A stretch of DNA of 64,000 nt from Pseudomonadota bacterium (GCA_018240525.1 JAFEFN010000009.1:1-64000), one strand, 5' to 3'; positions 43,546 to 52,676 are shown, counted from the first letter of the stretch. Translations and numbers: made by a program. Notes: generated by a model from the sequence alone, not told the origin.

Positions 43546-44789
43546 CCCAGCCGATCCGGCGGCCGAAGCGCAAGAACCCGGTGCTGCCGATGCGGCTGCC
43601 GGTGCTGCCGCCCGGCACACGCAGCCGCGTGGGGCTCGGGCTCACCGCTGCGGCTGCCGAGGGGCGCTTCGCCCTGCAAGTCTGCGGTGCGTGCGCTGCG
43701 GTGCAGTACCCGCCGCGCGAGGCCTGCCATCAGTGTCTCGGTGATGAGCTGACGTGGCGCGAGCAGGACGGGGCGGGGGAACTCATCTCGCAGACGCAGC
43801 TTCACACCAGCCACGACACCTTCTTCCGCCAGCGCATGCCCTGGCGGCTCGGGATGGTGAAGCTCGATGCCGGTCCGACGCTCGTCGTGCACCTGCACGG
43901 CGACGTCGGCAGTGCACCGGCGCGCGTGAAGGTCGGCGCGCGCCTCGACAAGGCCGGCATGGCGGTTCTCGTTGGTTTTCCGGATAGGGACGTACCCCAC
44001 ATGGCAGACGACACACAGTTGCGGGAATTCACCTGCGATCCGAAGTACCGCAAGGCGCTGGTCACCGACGGCAAGACCGCCGTCGGCCAGGCCCAGGTGC
44101 GCGCGCTCGTCGATGCCGGGGCGGACCTGGTGTGGGTCGGCCACGCCGAGCCGTGGAAGAAGCTGCCCGGACTCGCCGAACTGCGCGAGCTGCCGCAGGT
44201 GAGCCTCGTGCCATTGGACGTGACCGACGGCCGCTCGGTCAAAGAGCTCGCTGGTGAGATCGGCGCCAAGGTCGACATCCTGGTGAACAACGTCGAAGTG
44301 CACCGCGCGCACGGCATTGCTTCCCGCTACGGGACCGACATCGCGCGCGCGGAGATGGAGGTCAACTACCTGGGATTGCTGCGTCTTGCCCAGGAGTTCG
44401 GCCCGGTCATGCGCGGGCGCGGCGCCGACGGGCAGTCGAGCGCGGTGGCCTGGGTCAACCTGCTGTCCATCTTTGCACTCACCAACTTCCCGACCCACGG
44501 CACTTACTCGGCCTCCAAGGCCGCCGCGCTGTCGCTGGCCCAGTGCCTGCGCGCGGAAATGCGCCCCGCGGGCCTGCGCGTCATCAACGTCTTCCCCGGC
44601 CCGATCGAGGATGAGTGGAACCAGCTCCTGCCGCCGCCCAAGCTCGCCCCCGCCGCACTGGCGCGCGCGGTCATCGGTGCACTGCGGGACGGCGTCGAGG
44701 ACGTGTACCCCGGGGACGTCGCACAGGAATGGCTGGCACGCTTCCGCGAGAGCCCCAAAGTGCTCGAGCGCGAACTGGCCGGTGGCTGA
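43542..44789 (+). CDS. DUF35 zinc-ribbon/OB-fold domain fused to an SDR-like domain
   Basis: This 415-residue protein starts with an ATGA overlap with the thiolase gene. Residues about 40-145 are a DUF35 domain: a zinc ribbon (CGAC ... CHQC, about 48-68) and an OB fold. Residues about 154-415 are a short-chain dehydrogenase domain with YSASKAAALS (catalytic Tyr and Lys) and VNLLSIF. Its nucleotide motif reads TDGKTAVG instead of TGxxxGxG, and NNVE replaces NNAG, so cofactor binding may be altered. DUF35 proteins normally bind a thiolase-like partner and pass on acyl-CoA substrates. Fusion to an SDR could channel a keto or hydroxy acyl-CoA between thiolase/aldolase and reductase sites. Confidence 0.85.
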   Translation: MTQPIRRPKRKNPVLPMRLPVLPPGTRSRVGLGLTAAAAEGRFALQVCGACAAVQYPPREACHQCLGDELTWREQDGAGELISQTQLHTSHDTFFRQRMPWRLGMVKLDAGPTLVVHLHGDVGSAPARVKVGARLDKAGMAVLVGFPDRDVPHMADDTQLREFTCDPKYRKALVTDGKTAVGQAQVRALVDAGADLVWVGHAEPWKKLPGLAELRELPQVSLVPLDVTDGRSVKELAGEIGAKVDILVNNVEVHRAHGIASRYGTDIARAEMEVNYLGLLRLAQEFGPVMRGRGADGQSSAVAWVNLLSIFALTNFPTHGTYSASKAAALSLAQCLRAEMRPAGLRVINVFPGPIEDEWNQLLPPPKLAPAALARAVIGALRDGVEDVYPGDVAQEWLARFRESPKVLERELAGG

Positions 44790-44803
44790 AGAGGGACAGG
44801 GCA

Positions 44804-45532
44804 ATGACTGAACGCAGGGCAATCGTCACCGGCGGCAGCACCGGCATCGGGGTCGCGATCTGCCAGTCCCTCCTCGCGCAAGGCTACGAGGTGGTCGCGC
44901 TGTCGCGCCGGGCCGCGGGGCTGAAGAACCCGCGCCTGCGCTCGCTGCTGGTCGACCTGTCGGACCCGGCCGCAACGCAGCAGGCCGCCGCCGAGGTCGC
45001 CGCACAGGGTCCGGTGACCACCATAGTGCACAATGCCGGGGCGATTCTGGAAAAGCCGCTGGAACAGGTGCTGGCCTCCGACATCGACACGCTGGCGCAC
45101 CTGCACCTGACGGCGGCCGCGATCCTGATGCAGGCGAACCTCGCCGCCATGCGTACCGCGCACTTCGGCCGCGTCGTGCTCGTCTCCTCGCGCGCGGTGC
45201 TGGGGTTGGCGAAGCGCACCGCCTACGCCTCGACCAAGGCCGGGATGATAGGACTTGCCCGCACTTGGGCACTCGAACTCGGTGCCAGTGGCGTGACCGT
45301 GAACGTCGTCGCCCCGGGACCGATCACGGAGACCGAGATGTTCGATGCGGTCATCGACAAGGACAGTCCGCGGCGCGCGGCGCTTGCGCAGTCGATCCCG
45401 GTGCGCCGCCTGGGTGTGCCTGCGGACGTGGCGCGCGCGGTGATGTTCTTCGTCGACCCGGCCGCTGGCTTCGTGACCGGGCAGACGCTGTACGTATGCG
45501 GCGGGGCCTCGGTGGGTAGCCTGGCGCTGTGA
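44804..45532 (+). CDS. SDR-family oxidoreductase
   Basis: The 242-residue protein starts at the ATG at 44804, 14 bp after the DUF35-SDR gene, with GAGGGACAGG upstream. It has TGGSTGIG (about 10-17), HNAG, VSSRAV (catalytic Ser), and YASTKAGMIGLA (Tyr, Lys). The complete glycine motif contrasts with the degenerate one in the preceding fusion, so this protein may provide the real dehydrogenase step. Confidence 0.92.
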   Translation: MTERRAIVTGGSTGIGVAICQSLLAQGYEVVALSRRAAGLKNPRLRSLLVDLSDPAATQQAAAEVAAQGPVTTIVHNAGAILEKPLEQVLASDIDTLAHLHLTAAAILMQANLAAMRTAHFGRVVLVSSRAVLGLAKRTAYASTKAGMIGLARTWALELGASGVTVNVVAPGPITETEMFDAVIDKDSPRRAALAQSIPVRRLGVPADVARAVMFFVDPAAGFVTGQTLYVCGGASVGSLAL

Positions 45533-46335
45533 TGGCCAAGGAGATGAAGAAAATGAAGTCCGGCACCCTGGCGACCCTCGTGGCCGAGCTTGCGCAGGGG
45601 CGCATCCGCATCGTCGACCTCACGCAGACGCTGTCGCCGCAGTTCCCGCAGATCGTCCTCGCCCCCGAACTCGGCCAGGCGGCCCCATTCCGCGTGGAGG
45701 AGGTGTCGCGCTACGACGAGCGGGGGCCTGCCTGGTACTGGAACAACTTCACCTGCAGCGAGCACACCGGCACGCACTTCGATGCCCCCATCCACTGGAT
45801 CTCCGGACGACACCTGCCCAACAACTCCGTCGACACGCTTCCCCTCGCGGACCTGATCGGGCCCGCCTGCGTCATCGACTGCTCGGCCCAGGCCCGGGCG
45901 GATGCCGACTTCCTGCTCACCGCCGACCACATCCGCGCCTGGGAGACCGCACACGGGCGCATCCCGCCGCGCGCCTGGGTGCTGATGCGCACCGACTGGT
46001 CCAAGCGCCATGACCCGGCGGAGTACCAGAACTTCGACGAGGAGGGGCAGCACACCCCGGGACCCGCCACCGATGCGGTGCGTTTCCTGGTCGAGGAGCG
46101 CGACGTCATCGGCTTCGGCTCCGAGTCGATCGGCACGGATGCCGGTCAGGGATTCCACCTCAAGCCCCCGTACCCGTGCCACTACTACATGCACGGCAAC
46201 GGCCGCCACGGCCTGCAGTGCCTGACCAACCTCGACCTGCTGCCGCCTCAGGGAGCGGTGATCATCTGCCCGCCGCTGAAGATCCGGCAGGGCTCCGGGA
46301 GTCCGCTGCGGGTGCTGGCGCTGATCGAGTCCTAG
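45532..46335 (+). CDS. Cyclase-family (PF04199) metal-dependent amidohydrolase, second copy
   Basis: The ATG overlaps the SDR stop (TGATG); a GTG one codon earlier is possible. The 267-residue protein has the metal motif HTGTHFDAPIHW (about residues 81-92) and is a close paralogue of 26925-27725, sharing ISRYDERGPAWYWNN- and IGPACVID-type stretches. As in that copy, a kynurenine-formamidase- or isatin-hydrolase-like reaction is the best family-based guess. It closes the Rieske/CoA-ligase operon. Confidence 0.88.
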   Translation: MAKEMKKMKSGTLATLVAELAQGRIRIVDLTQTLSPQFPQIVLAPELGQAAPFRVEEVSRYDERGPAWYWNNFTCSEHTGTHFDAPIHWISGRHLPNNSVDTLPLADLIGPACVIDCSAQARADADFLLTADHIRAWETAHGRIPPRAWVLMRTDWSKRHDPAEYQNFDEEGQHTPGPATDAVRFLVEERDVIGFGSESIGTDAGQGFHLKPPYPCHYYMHGNGRHGLQCLTNLDLLPPQGAVIICPPLKIRQGSGSPLRVLALIES

Positions 46336-46363
46336 GCGCCCCTGTCGCGAGCGCGCGTGGGCT

Positions 46364-47392
46364 TCAGGGCAACTCCAGGCCCGCGCGGCTGACGGCCACG
46401 GTACGGCCGCTCGCTGCGGCCTGTTGGGCGGCGAGCGCCATGGCGAGCGAGCGGATGCCGTCGACGCCGGTGGCCGCAGGCGTGCCGCTGCCTGCAATGG
46501 CCGCGTGGAAGCGCTCAATCGCCGCAAGGTAGCGGCTGTCGTCGGACTCGACCGCGATTTCCGACTCCGTTCCCTTCAGCCTGCGGACCAGCCTTCCGCG
46601 ATGCGCGCCCTTGCCCAGCACATCGGTACCAATCAGCACGCCGTCGCTACCGTGGACCTCCAGGCGCGAGCGCCCGTGCGGGTCGTTGAAGTCGGCGCAC
46701 AGCTGCGCCAGTGCGCCGCCCTCGAAGCGGTAGCTCGCCATGATCAGGTCGTAGGGGCCTTCCGCAGGCATGAGCGTGCTCGTGCTGCCGAGCGCGCAGG
46801 CCTCCAGCGCCTCCCGGCCGAGCACGAAGCGCACGGCATCGGCGGTATGCACCAGGATGTCCAGGCAGACGCCGGCGCCGGCGGCCGGGTTGGTGCGCCG
46901 CCAGTCGCCGTCCGGGACCCAGGCCGGATGGCTCGCGAGCACCGTTCGCGGTGTACCGATGGCCCCCCGCGCGATCTCATCGCGCATGGCGCGCAGGGTG
47001 ACCGCATTGCGCAGGTGGTGGTTGGTCGCCAGCAGCACCCCGGCTGCACGGCAGGCTCGTTGCATGGCGACGGCCTCATCGAGCGAGGCGGCCAGCGGTT
47101 TCTCGCACAGGACATGCCGGCCCGCGGCTGCGGCGGCCAGCACCTGGCGGGGGTGATGCTGATTGGTGCTGCTCACGTAGACCGCCTGTACGCCAGGGTC
47201 CGACAGCAGCGGCTCCAGGGTATCGAATGCCTGCGGGATGTCGAATTCGGCGGCGAAGTCGCGCGCAAGCTTGAGGTCGTGGCTCACGATCGCGACGAGC
47301 GCGCCTTCGCGGCTGTGCCGGATAGCACCGGCCACGCGCTGCCGCGCGATGTTGCTCGCCCCGATCAGTCCCCAGCCGATGCGCCGGTTCAT
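46364..47392 (-). CDS. Gfo/Idh/MocA-family oxidoreductase
   Basis: The 342-residue protein has an N-terminal Rossmann fold (GLIGASNIARQR), the EKP motif (HVLCEKPLA, about residues 95-103) with its catalytic Lys, and the HxxD-like ILVHTADAVRF. Members oxidise or reduce sugars, inositols or related alcohols. The ATG overlaps the stop of the upstream SDR gene by 4 bp. The same SDR + Gfo/Idh pairing recurs at 59239-61037. Confidence 0.92.
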   Translation of the reverse strand: MNRRIGWGLIGASNIARQRVAGAIRHSREGALVAIVSHDLKLARDFAAEFDIPQAFDTLEPLLSDPGVQAVYVSSTNQHHPRQVLAAAAAGRHVLCEKPLAASLDEAVAMQRACRAAGVLLATNHHLRNAVTLRAMRDEIARGAIGTPRTVLASHPAWVPDGDWRRTNPAAGAGVCLDILVHTADAVRFVLGREALEACALGSTSTLMPAEGPYDLIMASYRFEGGALAQLCADFNDPHGRSRLEVHGSDGVLIGTDVLGKGAHRGRLVRRLKGTESEIAVESDDSRYLAAIERFHAAIAGSGTPAATGVDGIRSLAMALAAQQAAASGRTVAVSRAGLELP

Positions 47393-48246
47393 GGGTCCGT
47401 CGCGCGGATACCGGCTGCGGCCAGCGCAAATTCGCGCCGCTCGGCGCCCTCCAGCACACGCAGGCGCTGCGTGACACCGAGCGCCTGGGCGCCGGCGGGT
47501 ACGCGTAGGTGGGGTGCGCCGGCGAGAATTGTCTCCAGGATCACCTGCGCCGCCTCCGCCGGATCCGCACCGCCACTGCCGGCTGCGGGCTGGTCCGCGC
47601 GTAAGCGTTCGAAGGCCGGGTAGGCGGAGGTGTGCGCCGGCGCCCCGGTGCTGGCATCGAGCGCGGTCGCGTAGGCGCCCGGCTCGATGAGGGCGACTCG
47701 CACCCCAGAGGGCTCCAGCTCATAGCGCAGGCTTTCGCTGGCACCCTCGAGCGCGAATTTGCTGGCGGCATATGCCCCGTCGAAGGGCAGGCCGATGAGC
47801 CCGGAGAGCGAGGACACCATGACGATGACGGCGCCCCGACCGCGCATGAGCGGCAGGAAAGTCCGGGTAAGTTCGATGGCGCCGAAGAAGTTCACCTCCA
47901 TTACCCGTCGCAGCGCCTGTGCGGGCACCTCCTCGAGCGGCCCGGGGGCGGCGATTCCGGCATTGTTGACGAGGGCGTCCAGTCGCCCGTGCCGCTGCCG
48001 GATCAGCTCCAGCGCAGCCTGGCGCGACTCCCCCTCCGTGACGTCCAGACTCAGCCAATGCACCGCGCTGGCCAGGTCCGTCGGTGCTGCCGAGCGGCCG
48101 CCCGGCCGGAAGCCCGCGTAAGTAGTCCAGCCCGCCCCCGCCAGCAGCCGGACGGTCGCAAGTCCGATGCCACTGGCCGCCCCGCTGACCAGCGCCACGC
48201 GGTTCGATGCGGTCTGCGCGGGTGCGGTCTGCGAGTAGTGCGGCAT
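47389..48246 (-). CDS. SDR-family oxidoreductase
   Basis: The 285-residue protein has VSGAASGIG (about 20-28), NNAG, MVSSLSG and YAASKFALEGASE (Tyr, Lys) with an extended C-terminus of the retinol/steroid-dehydrogenase-like subgroup. It is the promoter-proximal gene of an SDR-Gfo/Idh operon, whose divergent promoter region carries copy 2 of the CTAAT element. Confidence 0.92.
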   Translation of the reverse strand: MPHYSQTAPAQTASNRVALVSGAASGIGLATVRLLAGAGWTTYAGFRPGGRSAAPTDLASAVHWLSLDVTEGESRQAALELIRQRHGRLDALVNNAGIAAPGPLEEVPAQALRRVMEVNFFGAIELTRTFLPLMRGRGAVIVMVSSLSGLIGLPFDGAYAASKFALEGASESLRYELEPSGVRVALIEPGAYATALDASTGAPAHTSAYPAFERLRADQPAAGSGGADPAEAAQVILETILAGAPHLRVPAGAQALGVTQRLRVLEGAERREFALAAAGIRATDP

Positions 48247-48328
48247 GCACGGGCCCTGGTGGAATCCGGTGGTGCAGGATTATTACCGATCACACCCCCG
48301 ACGGCCGGGAACGGCAGCCACTTGGCGC

Positions 48329-48372
48329 CATGACCTTTTCTAATACAGGCGATCATTAACTCTCATTTGGCG
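48329..48372 (+). promoter_or_regulatory. Shared regulatory element, copy 2 (SDR-Gfo/Idh / TPP operon)
   Basis: This 44-bp block matches copy 1 at 36 of 44 positions, with identical ends (CATGACCTTTTCTAAT and CTCTCATTTGGCG). CTAAT (48340-48344) and CTCAT (48362-48366) start 22 bp apart. It lies 83 bp from the SDR start and 91 bp from the TPP-enzyme start. Confidence 0.7.
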
Positions 48373-48462
48373 CACCGGGGAGGGGGCCGTAACCTGCATC
48401 CGGTCAGGAACCGGGCCATGGCGTGCACGGCTTTTCGGGCTCCTGCCGGAGTAGCTTTCCCA

Positions 48463-50097
48463 ATGACGCAAGTCTCAGGCGCGATGGCCTTGCTGCGCGG
48501 GCTCATTGCCCAGGGCATCGATACGGTTTTCGGGCTCCCCGGGGGCCAGCTCGACCATTTCTTCGACGCGATGTACCACGAGCAGGATCGCGTGCGCTTC
48601 ATTGGCTCGCGCCACGAGCAGGGCGCCGCCTACATGGCGTTTGGCTATGCCCGCTCCACCGGCCGGCCGGCCGTGTACGCGGTCGTCCCGGGCCCCGGGG
48701 TCCTCAATACCGCCGCCGCGCTGTGCACCGCCTACGCCTGCAACGCCCCGGTGCTGTGCCTCACCGGCCAGATCCCGTCCGGCTCGATCGGCCGCGGCTT
48801 CGGCGAGCTGCACGAGTTGCCCGACCAGCTGGCCACGATGCGCACGCTCACCAAGTGGGCCGCGCGTATCGAGACCGTCGCCGACGCGCCGACGCTGGTT
48901 GCCCGGGCGTTCCGGGAACTGACCGAAGGGCGGCCGCGCCCGGTCTCGCTCGAGATGGCAATGGACATCATGGGCGAGGAGGCCAGCGTCGCCGAGGTCG
49001 CGCCAGGCACGGCGCGTCCTGCGCCGCCGGACCCGGACGACATCGTCCGGGCGGCGCGCCTGATCGCGGGCGCGCGCGCCCCGATGATCTACGTCGGCGG
49101 CGGCGCTGCCGCGGCTGCGAAGGAGACGGTGGCTCTCGCCGAGATGTTGCAGGCGCCGGTGGTCTCGTTCCGTTCCGGTCGCGGCATCGTCAGCGACGAG
49201 CACCCCCTGGGCCTGACGCTGCCGGCCGGCCATCGCCTGTGGCCCAAGGTCGACCTCGTCATCGGCATCGGCTCGCGCATGATGGAGCCGCTGCAACACT
49301 GGGGACTGCCGCCGGGCCTGAAGGTAGTGCGCATCGACATCGATCCGGCCGAGGTCAGCCGGCACGGCGCCCCCGACGTCGGCATCACCGCCGATGCGAC
49401 GCTCGCGCTGCGCGCGCTGATCCCCGCGCTCGCGCGCGTGCTCGACCGGCGGCGCCAGCCGGCACTGGACGTGGCCGGCGCCAAGGCCATGGTCGCGCAG
49501 GAGATCCAACAGGTGCAGCCGCAGCTGTCGTACCTGGAAGCGATTCGCAGGGTGCTGCCGCGCGACGGCATTTTCTGCGACGAGATCACGCAGTGTGGCT
49601 TTGCCTCCTGGTACGGCTTCCCGGTCTATGCCCCGCGCCAGCACATCAACTGCGGCTACCAGGGGACACTCGGCTACGGCTATGCAACGGCGCTGGGCGT
49701 GAAGGTGGCGCACCCGGACCGGCCGGTGGTTTCCATCGCCGGCGACGGCGGCTTCATGTTCAACGTACAGGAGATGGCGACCGCCGCGCAGTACGGCATC
49801 GCCCTCAAGACCATCGTCTTCAACAGCAACTCCTTCGGCAATGTTCAGCGTCAGCAGCGCGAGTGGTTCGGCGAGCGCCTCATTGGCTCGGACCTGCGCA
49901 ATCCTGACTTCGTGAAGCTCGCCGAAGCCTTCGGCGTTGCCGCCCACAGGGCACGCAACCCGGCGGAGCTGCAGCGGGTCCTCGAGCGCAGCCTGGGCGA
50001 GCCTGGGCCGGCGCTCATCGAGGTGCCGGTTGGCGACATGGCGAGCCCATGGCGGCACATCATCCTGCCTCCCCTGAACGCGAAGGCAGCGGCATGA
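48463..50097 (+). CDS. Thiamine-diphosphate-dependent enzyme, acetolactate-synthase-like
   Basis: I take the ATG at 48463 (MTQVSGAMALLRGLIAQG), where the N-terminal domain of the family begins; earlier ATGs add a non-conserved stretch. The 544-residue protein has catalytic Glu52 (RHEQGAAY), a central FAD/nucleotide-like domain and a TPP site GDGGFMFNVQE (from 427) ending FNSNSFGNVQ. Possible reactions are 2-oxoacid decarboxylation, acetolactate-type carboligation or oxalyl/sulfoacetaldehyde chemistry. The aminotransferase and aldehyde dehydrogenase encoded after it fit a sequence amino acid -> 2-oxoacid -> aldehyde -> acid, but that is inference. Confidence 0.88.
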   Translation: MTQVSGAMALLRGLIAQGIDTVFGLPGGQLDHFFDAMYHEQDRVRFIGSRHEQGAAYMAFGYARSTGRPAVYAVVPGPGVLNTAAALCTAYACNAPVLCLTGQIPSGSIGRGFGELHELPDQLATMRTLTKWAARIETVADAPTLVARAFRELTEGRPRPVSLEMAMDIMGEEASVAEVAPGTARPAPPDPDDIVRAARLIAGARAPMIYVGGGAAAAAKETVALAEMLQAPVVSFRSGRGIVSDEHPLGLTLPAGHRLWPKVDLVIGIGSRMMEPLQHWGLPPGLKVVRIDIDPAEVSRHGAPDVGITADATLALRALIPALARVLDRRRQPALDVAGAKAMVAQEIQQVQPQLSYLEAIRRVLPRDGIFCDEITQCGFASWYGFPVYAPRQHINCGYQGTLGYGYATALGVKVAHPDRPVVSIAGDGGFMFNVQEMATAAQYGIALKTIVFNSNSFGNVQRQQREWFGERLIGSDLRNPDFVKLAEAFGVAAHRARNPAELQRVLERSLGEPGPALIEVPVGDMASPWRHIILPPLNAKAAA

Positions 50098-51179
50098 GTG
50101 CACCGGCAGCGCGACCGGGAGTTATGATGACCGCCGCCTACATCCCCGGGGAACGTGCCATCGCAGGCGTGGCGACGCCCTTGAAGCTTTCTTCCAACGA
50201 GTCCCCGCACGGCCCCGGAGCACGGGCGCTGGAGGCGTACGCGCGCGCCGCCGGGGAGATCTTCCGTTACCCGTCGAGTGCGCAGGACGAGCTGCGGCGC
50301 GCCGTGGCAGAAGTCCACCGACTCGACCCAGCGCGGCTCATCTTCGGCAACGGCTCGGACGAGGTCATCCAGATGCTCACCCGGGCCTTCGTGGGTCCGG
50401 GCGACGAGGTGATCCTGAGCGAGCACTGCTTCCTGATGGCGAAGGTGCACGCACTGGCGCAGGGTGCGAAAGTGCTGGTGGCCCCGGAGCCGGATTACAA
50501 CACCAGCGTCGACGAGATCCTGAAGCGCCTGACGCCGCGCACCCGGCTGGTGACGATCGCATCGCCGAACAACCCCTGTGGCCGGCACCTGCCGGGCACG
50601 GAGCTCAAGCGCCTGCACTCCGGTCTGCCCGAAAACGTTATCCTGCTGGTGGATGCCGCGTACTCCGAATATGCCACCGCCGATGACTACGATAACGGCA
50701 CGACGCTCGCCACGCAGGCAGCCAACGTCATGATGACACGCACCTTCTCCAAGCTGTACGGGCTGGCCGCCCTGCGCGTCGGCTGGGGATACGCCGCGCC
50801 TGAGATCATCCAGGCGCTGGAGCACCTGCGCAGTCCGTTCAACGTCAACGGCGCGGCGCAGGCGGCCGCCGCCGCGGCGGTGCGCGACCGCGAGCACGCC
50901 GCCCACGTGCGCGCCTACAACGAGCGTGAGCGCACTCGCCTGACCCAGGGCCTGCGCGCCCTCGGCATCACGGTCGTGCCGAGCTCGGCGAACTTCATCC
51001 TCCTGCTGTTCAGCGAGGGCCCGCGCAACGCCAGCGCCGCGCAGGCGCACCTTCTTGCCCACGGCATCATCCCGCGCCCGGTCGGCGGCTCGCCCGCCAA
51101 CTCCCTGCGCATCACCCTCGGGCTCGAGAGCGACAACGACGCCGTCCTGCGCGCCCTGCGCTCGTTCGCGACCGGCTGA
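50094..51179 (+). CDS. Aminotransferase, class I/II (HisC-like)
   Basis: The ATG overlaps the TPP enzyme stop by 4 bp. The 361-residue PLP enzyme has SSNESPHGP, IASPNNPCG (PLP-binding Asn), VDAAYSEY and the Schiff-base Lys in RTFSKLYGLAALRVGW. It looks like histidinol-phosphate aminotransferase, a type that also includes aromatic amino acid aminotransferases. With no his genes around, a catabolic role on an aromatic or other amino acid is more likely. Confidence 0.9.
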   Translation: MSAPAARPGVMMTAAYIPGERAIAGVATPLKLSSNESPHGPGARALEAYARAAGEIFRYPSSAQDELRRAVAEVHRLDPARLIFGNGSDEVIQMLTRAFVGPGDEVILSEHCFLMAKVHALAQGAKVLVAPEPDYNTSVDEILKRLTPRTRLVTIASPNNPCGRHLPGTELKRLHSGLPENVILLVDAAYSEYATADDYDNGTTLATQAANVMMTRTFSKLYGLAALRVGWGYAAPEIIQALEHLRSPFNVNGAAQAAAAAAVRDREHAAHVRAYNERERTRLTQGLRALGITVVPSSANFILLLFSEGPRNASAAQAHLLAHGIIPRPVGGSPANSLRITLGLESDNDAVLRALRSFATG

Positions 51180-51185
51180 CGTTCC

Positions 51186-52676
51186 ATGGGCGCCCTCATC
51201 GCCCCGAGTGTCGCGACACGCCGCTTCCTGGAGGAAACCCACGGCCTCTACGTCGACGGGCGCCGGCTGCTGCCGCCAGGCGCCGCGCCCTGCGCGGTCG
51301 TCAATCCTGCGGATGGCCAGCAGATCGGGGCCTACCTGCCGGCAGGTCCCGCCGAGGCGGACGCCGCCGTGCATGCGGCCCGTCGCGCCTTCCGCGAGCG
51401 GCGCTGGACTTCACTGACTCCCAGTGCGCGCAGCCAGGTCCTGTGGAAGGTGGCCGAAATCATCGAGCGCGACGCCGACGAGTATGCCCAGATCGAGACT
51501 CTCGACTGCGGCAAGCTCCTGAGCGGAGCGCGCCACGGCGACGTCCTGATCGCCTGCGAGGCGTTCCGCTACCACGCCGGCTGGTGCACGAAGATCGAGG
51601 GAGCGACGCCGGCGCCGACCCTGGCTGCGGGTGGTGAATATGCCTGCTACACCCAACACCAGCCGCTCGGGGTTGCGGTGCTGATCGTGCCTTGGAATGG
51701 TCCGTTGTCCATGGCCTGCTGGAAGCTCGCTCCGGCACTGGCTGCCGGTTGCAGCGTCGTCATCAAGCCGCCGGAGCAGGCCTCGTTGTCCGTGCTGCGG
51801 CTGGCGCGCACGCTCGAGGAAGCCGGCATTCCGCCGGGCGTGGTGAACATCGTCACCGGTCCCGGGGCCTCGGTCGGGGAGGCGCTGTGCCGCCACCCCG
51901 AGGTCAACAAGATCTCCTTCACCGGATCCGGGGCCACCGGCCGGCGCATCCTCGCTGCAGCCAACGCGGACCTTAAGCGCGTGACGCTCGAACTCGGTGG
52001 CAAGTCCGCGGCCATCGTCTTCGCCGACGCGGACCTCGAGCGGGCGGCCGACGGAGTGAGCTGCGGGATCTTCGGCAACGCCGGCCAGGTGTGCGTGGCC
52101 AGCTCGCGGGTCTACGTCGAGGCGCCCGTCTACGCGGCGTTCATGGAAAAGCTCGTCACACGCGCGCGGGCGCTGCGAGTCGGACCCGGCATGGACCCGG
52201 ACAGCCAGATGGGGCCGGTAATCTCGGACGAGCACCTGCGCGGCATCGCGGAAAAGGTGACCCGCGGCATCCAGGAGGGGGCCCGGGTGCTCACCGGCGG
52301 TCGCGTCGTCGACCGGGCGGGGTACTACTTCGAGCCGACGATCCTCGCGCAGGCTCCCGCTGCATCGGTCGTGCTGCGCGAGGAGATCTTCGGGCCGGTG
52401 CTGTGCGCCCAGCCATTCACGGGCGAGGCACAGGCGTCGGAGCTCGCCAACGATACGCGCTATCCGCTTGCCGGCAGCGTATGGACGCGCGACCTCTCGC
52501 GCGCGCACCGGGTGGCCGCCGCGGTGGAGGCCGGGCTCTTCTGGGTAAACGACCACGGCCGGCCCGACGTGGCTATCCCGTTCGGGGGTTTCCGCGAAAG
52601 CGGCATCGGGCGCGAGCACGGGCGCGTCAGCGTTGAGTCCTACACCGAGCTCAAGTCGGTGATGATTCGCCTTTGA
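51186..52676 (+). CDS. NAD(P)-dependent aldehyde dehydrogenase
   Basis: This 496-residue protein has catalytic Glu269 (ELGGKS) and Cys303 (GQVCVASS), 34 residues apart as in the whole family, and the IVPWNGPL and FTGSGATGRRI cofactor motifs. It is of the betaine/phenylacetaldehyde dehydrogenase-like kind. It is the last gene of the TPP-aminotransferase-ALDH operon; its 3' end overlaps the convergent LysR gene by 26 bp. Confidence 0.94.
   Translation: MGALIAPSVATRRFLEETHGLYVDGRRLLPPGAAPCAVVNPADGQQIGAYLPAGPAEADAAVHAARRAFRERRWTSLTPSARSQVLWKVAEIIERDADEYAQIETLDCGKLLSGARHGDVLIACEAFRYHAGWCTKIEGATPAPTLAAGGEYACYTQHQPLGVAVLIVPWNGPLSMACWKLAPALAAGCSVVIKPPEQASLSVLRLARTLEEAGIPPGVVNIVTGPGASVGEALCRHPEVNKISFTGSGATGRRILAAANADLKRVTLELGGKSAAIVFADADLERAADGVSCGIFGNAGQVCVASSRVYVEAPVYAAFMEKLVTRARALRVGPGMDPDSQMGPVISDEHLRGIAEKVTRGIQEGARVLTGGRVVDRAGYYFEPTILAQAPAASVVLREEIFGPVLCAQPFTGEAQASELANDTRYPLAGSVWTRDLSRAHRVAAAVEAGLFWVNDHGRPDVAIPFGGFRESGIGREHGRVSVESYTELKSVMIRL

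Noticed and set aside
38944..46335. Assignment of the Rieske operon to the known iac indoleacetate cluster
   Set aside because: Only the Rieske alpha/beta and SDR classes overlap. CoA ligase, thiolase, DUF35-SDR and cyclase do not fit that cluster, and I cannot run a similarity search.
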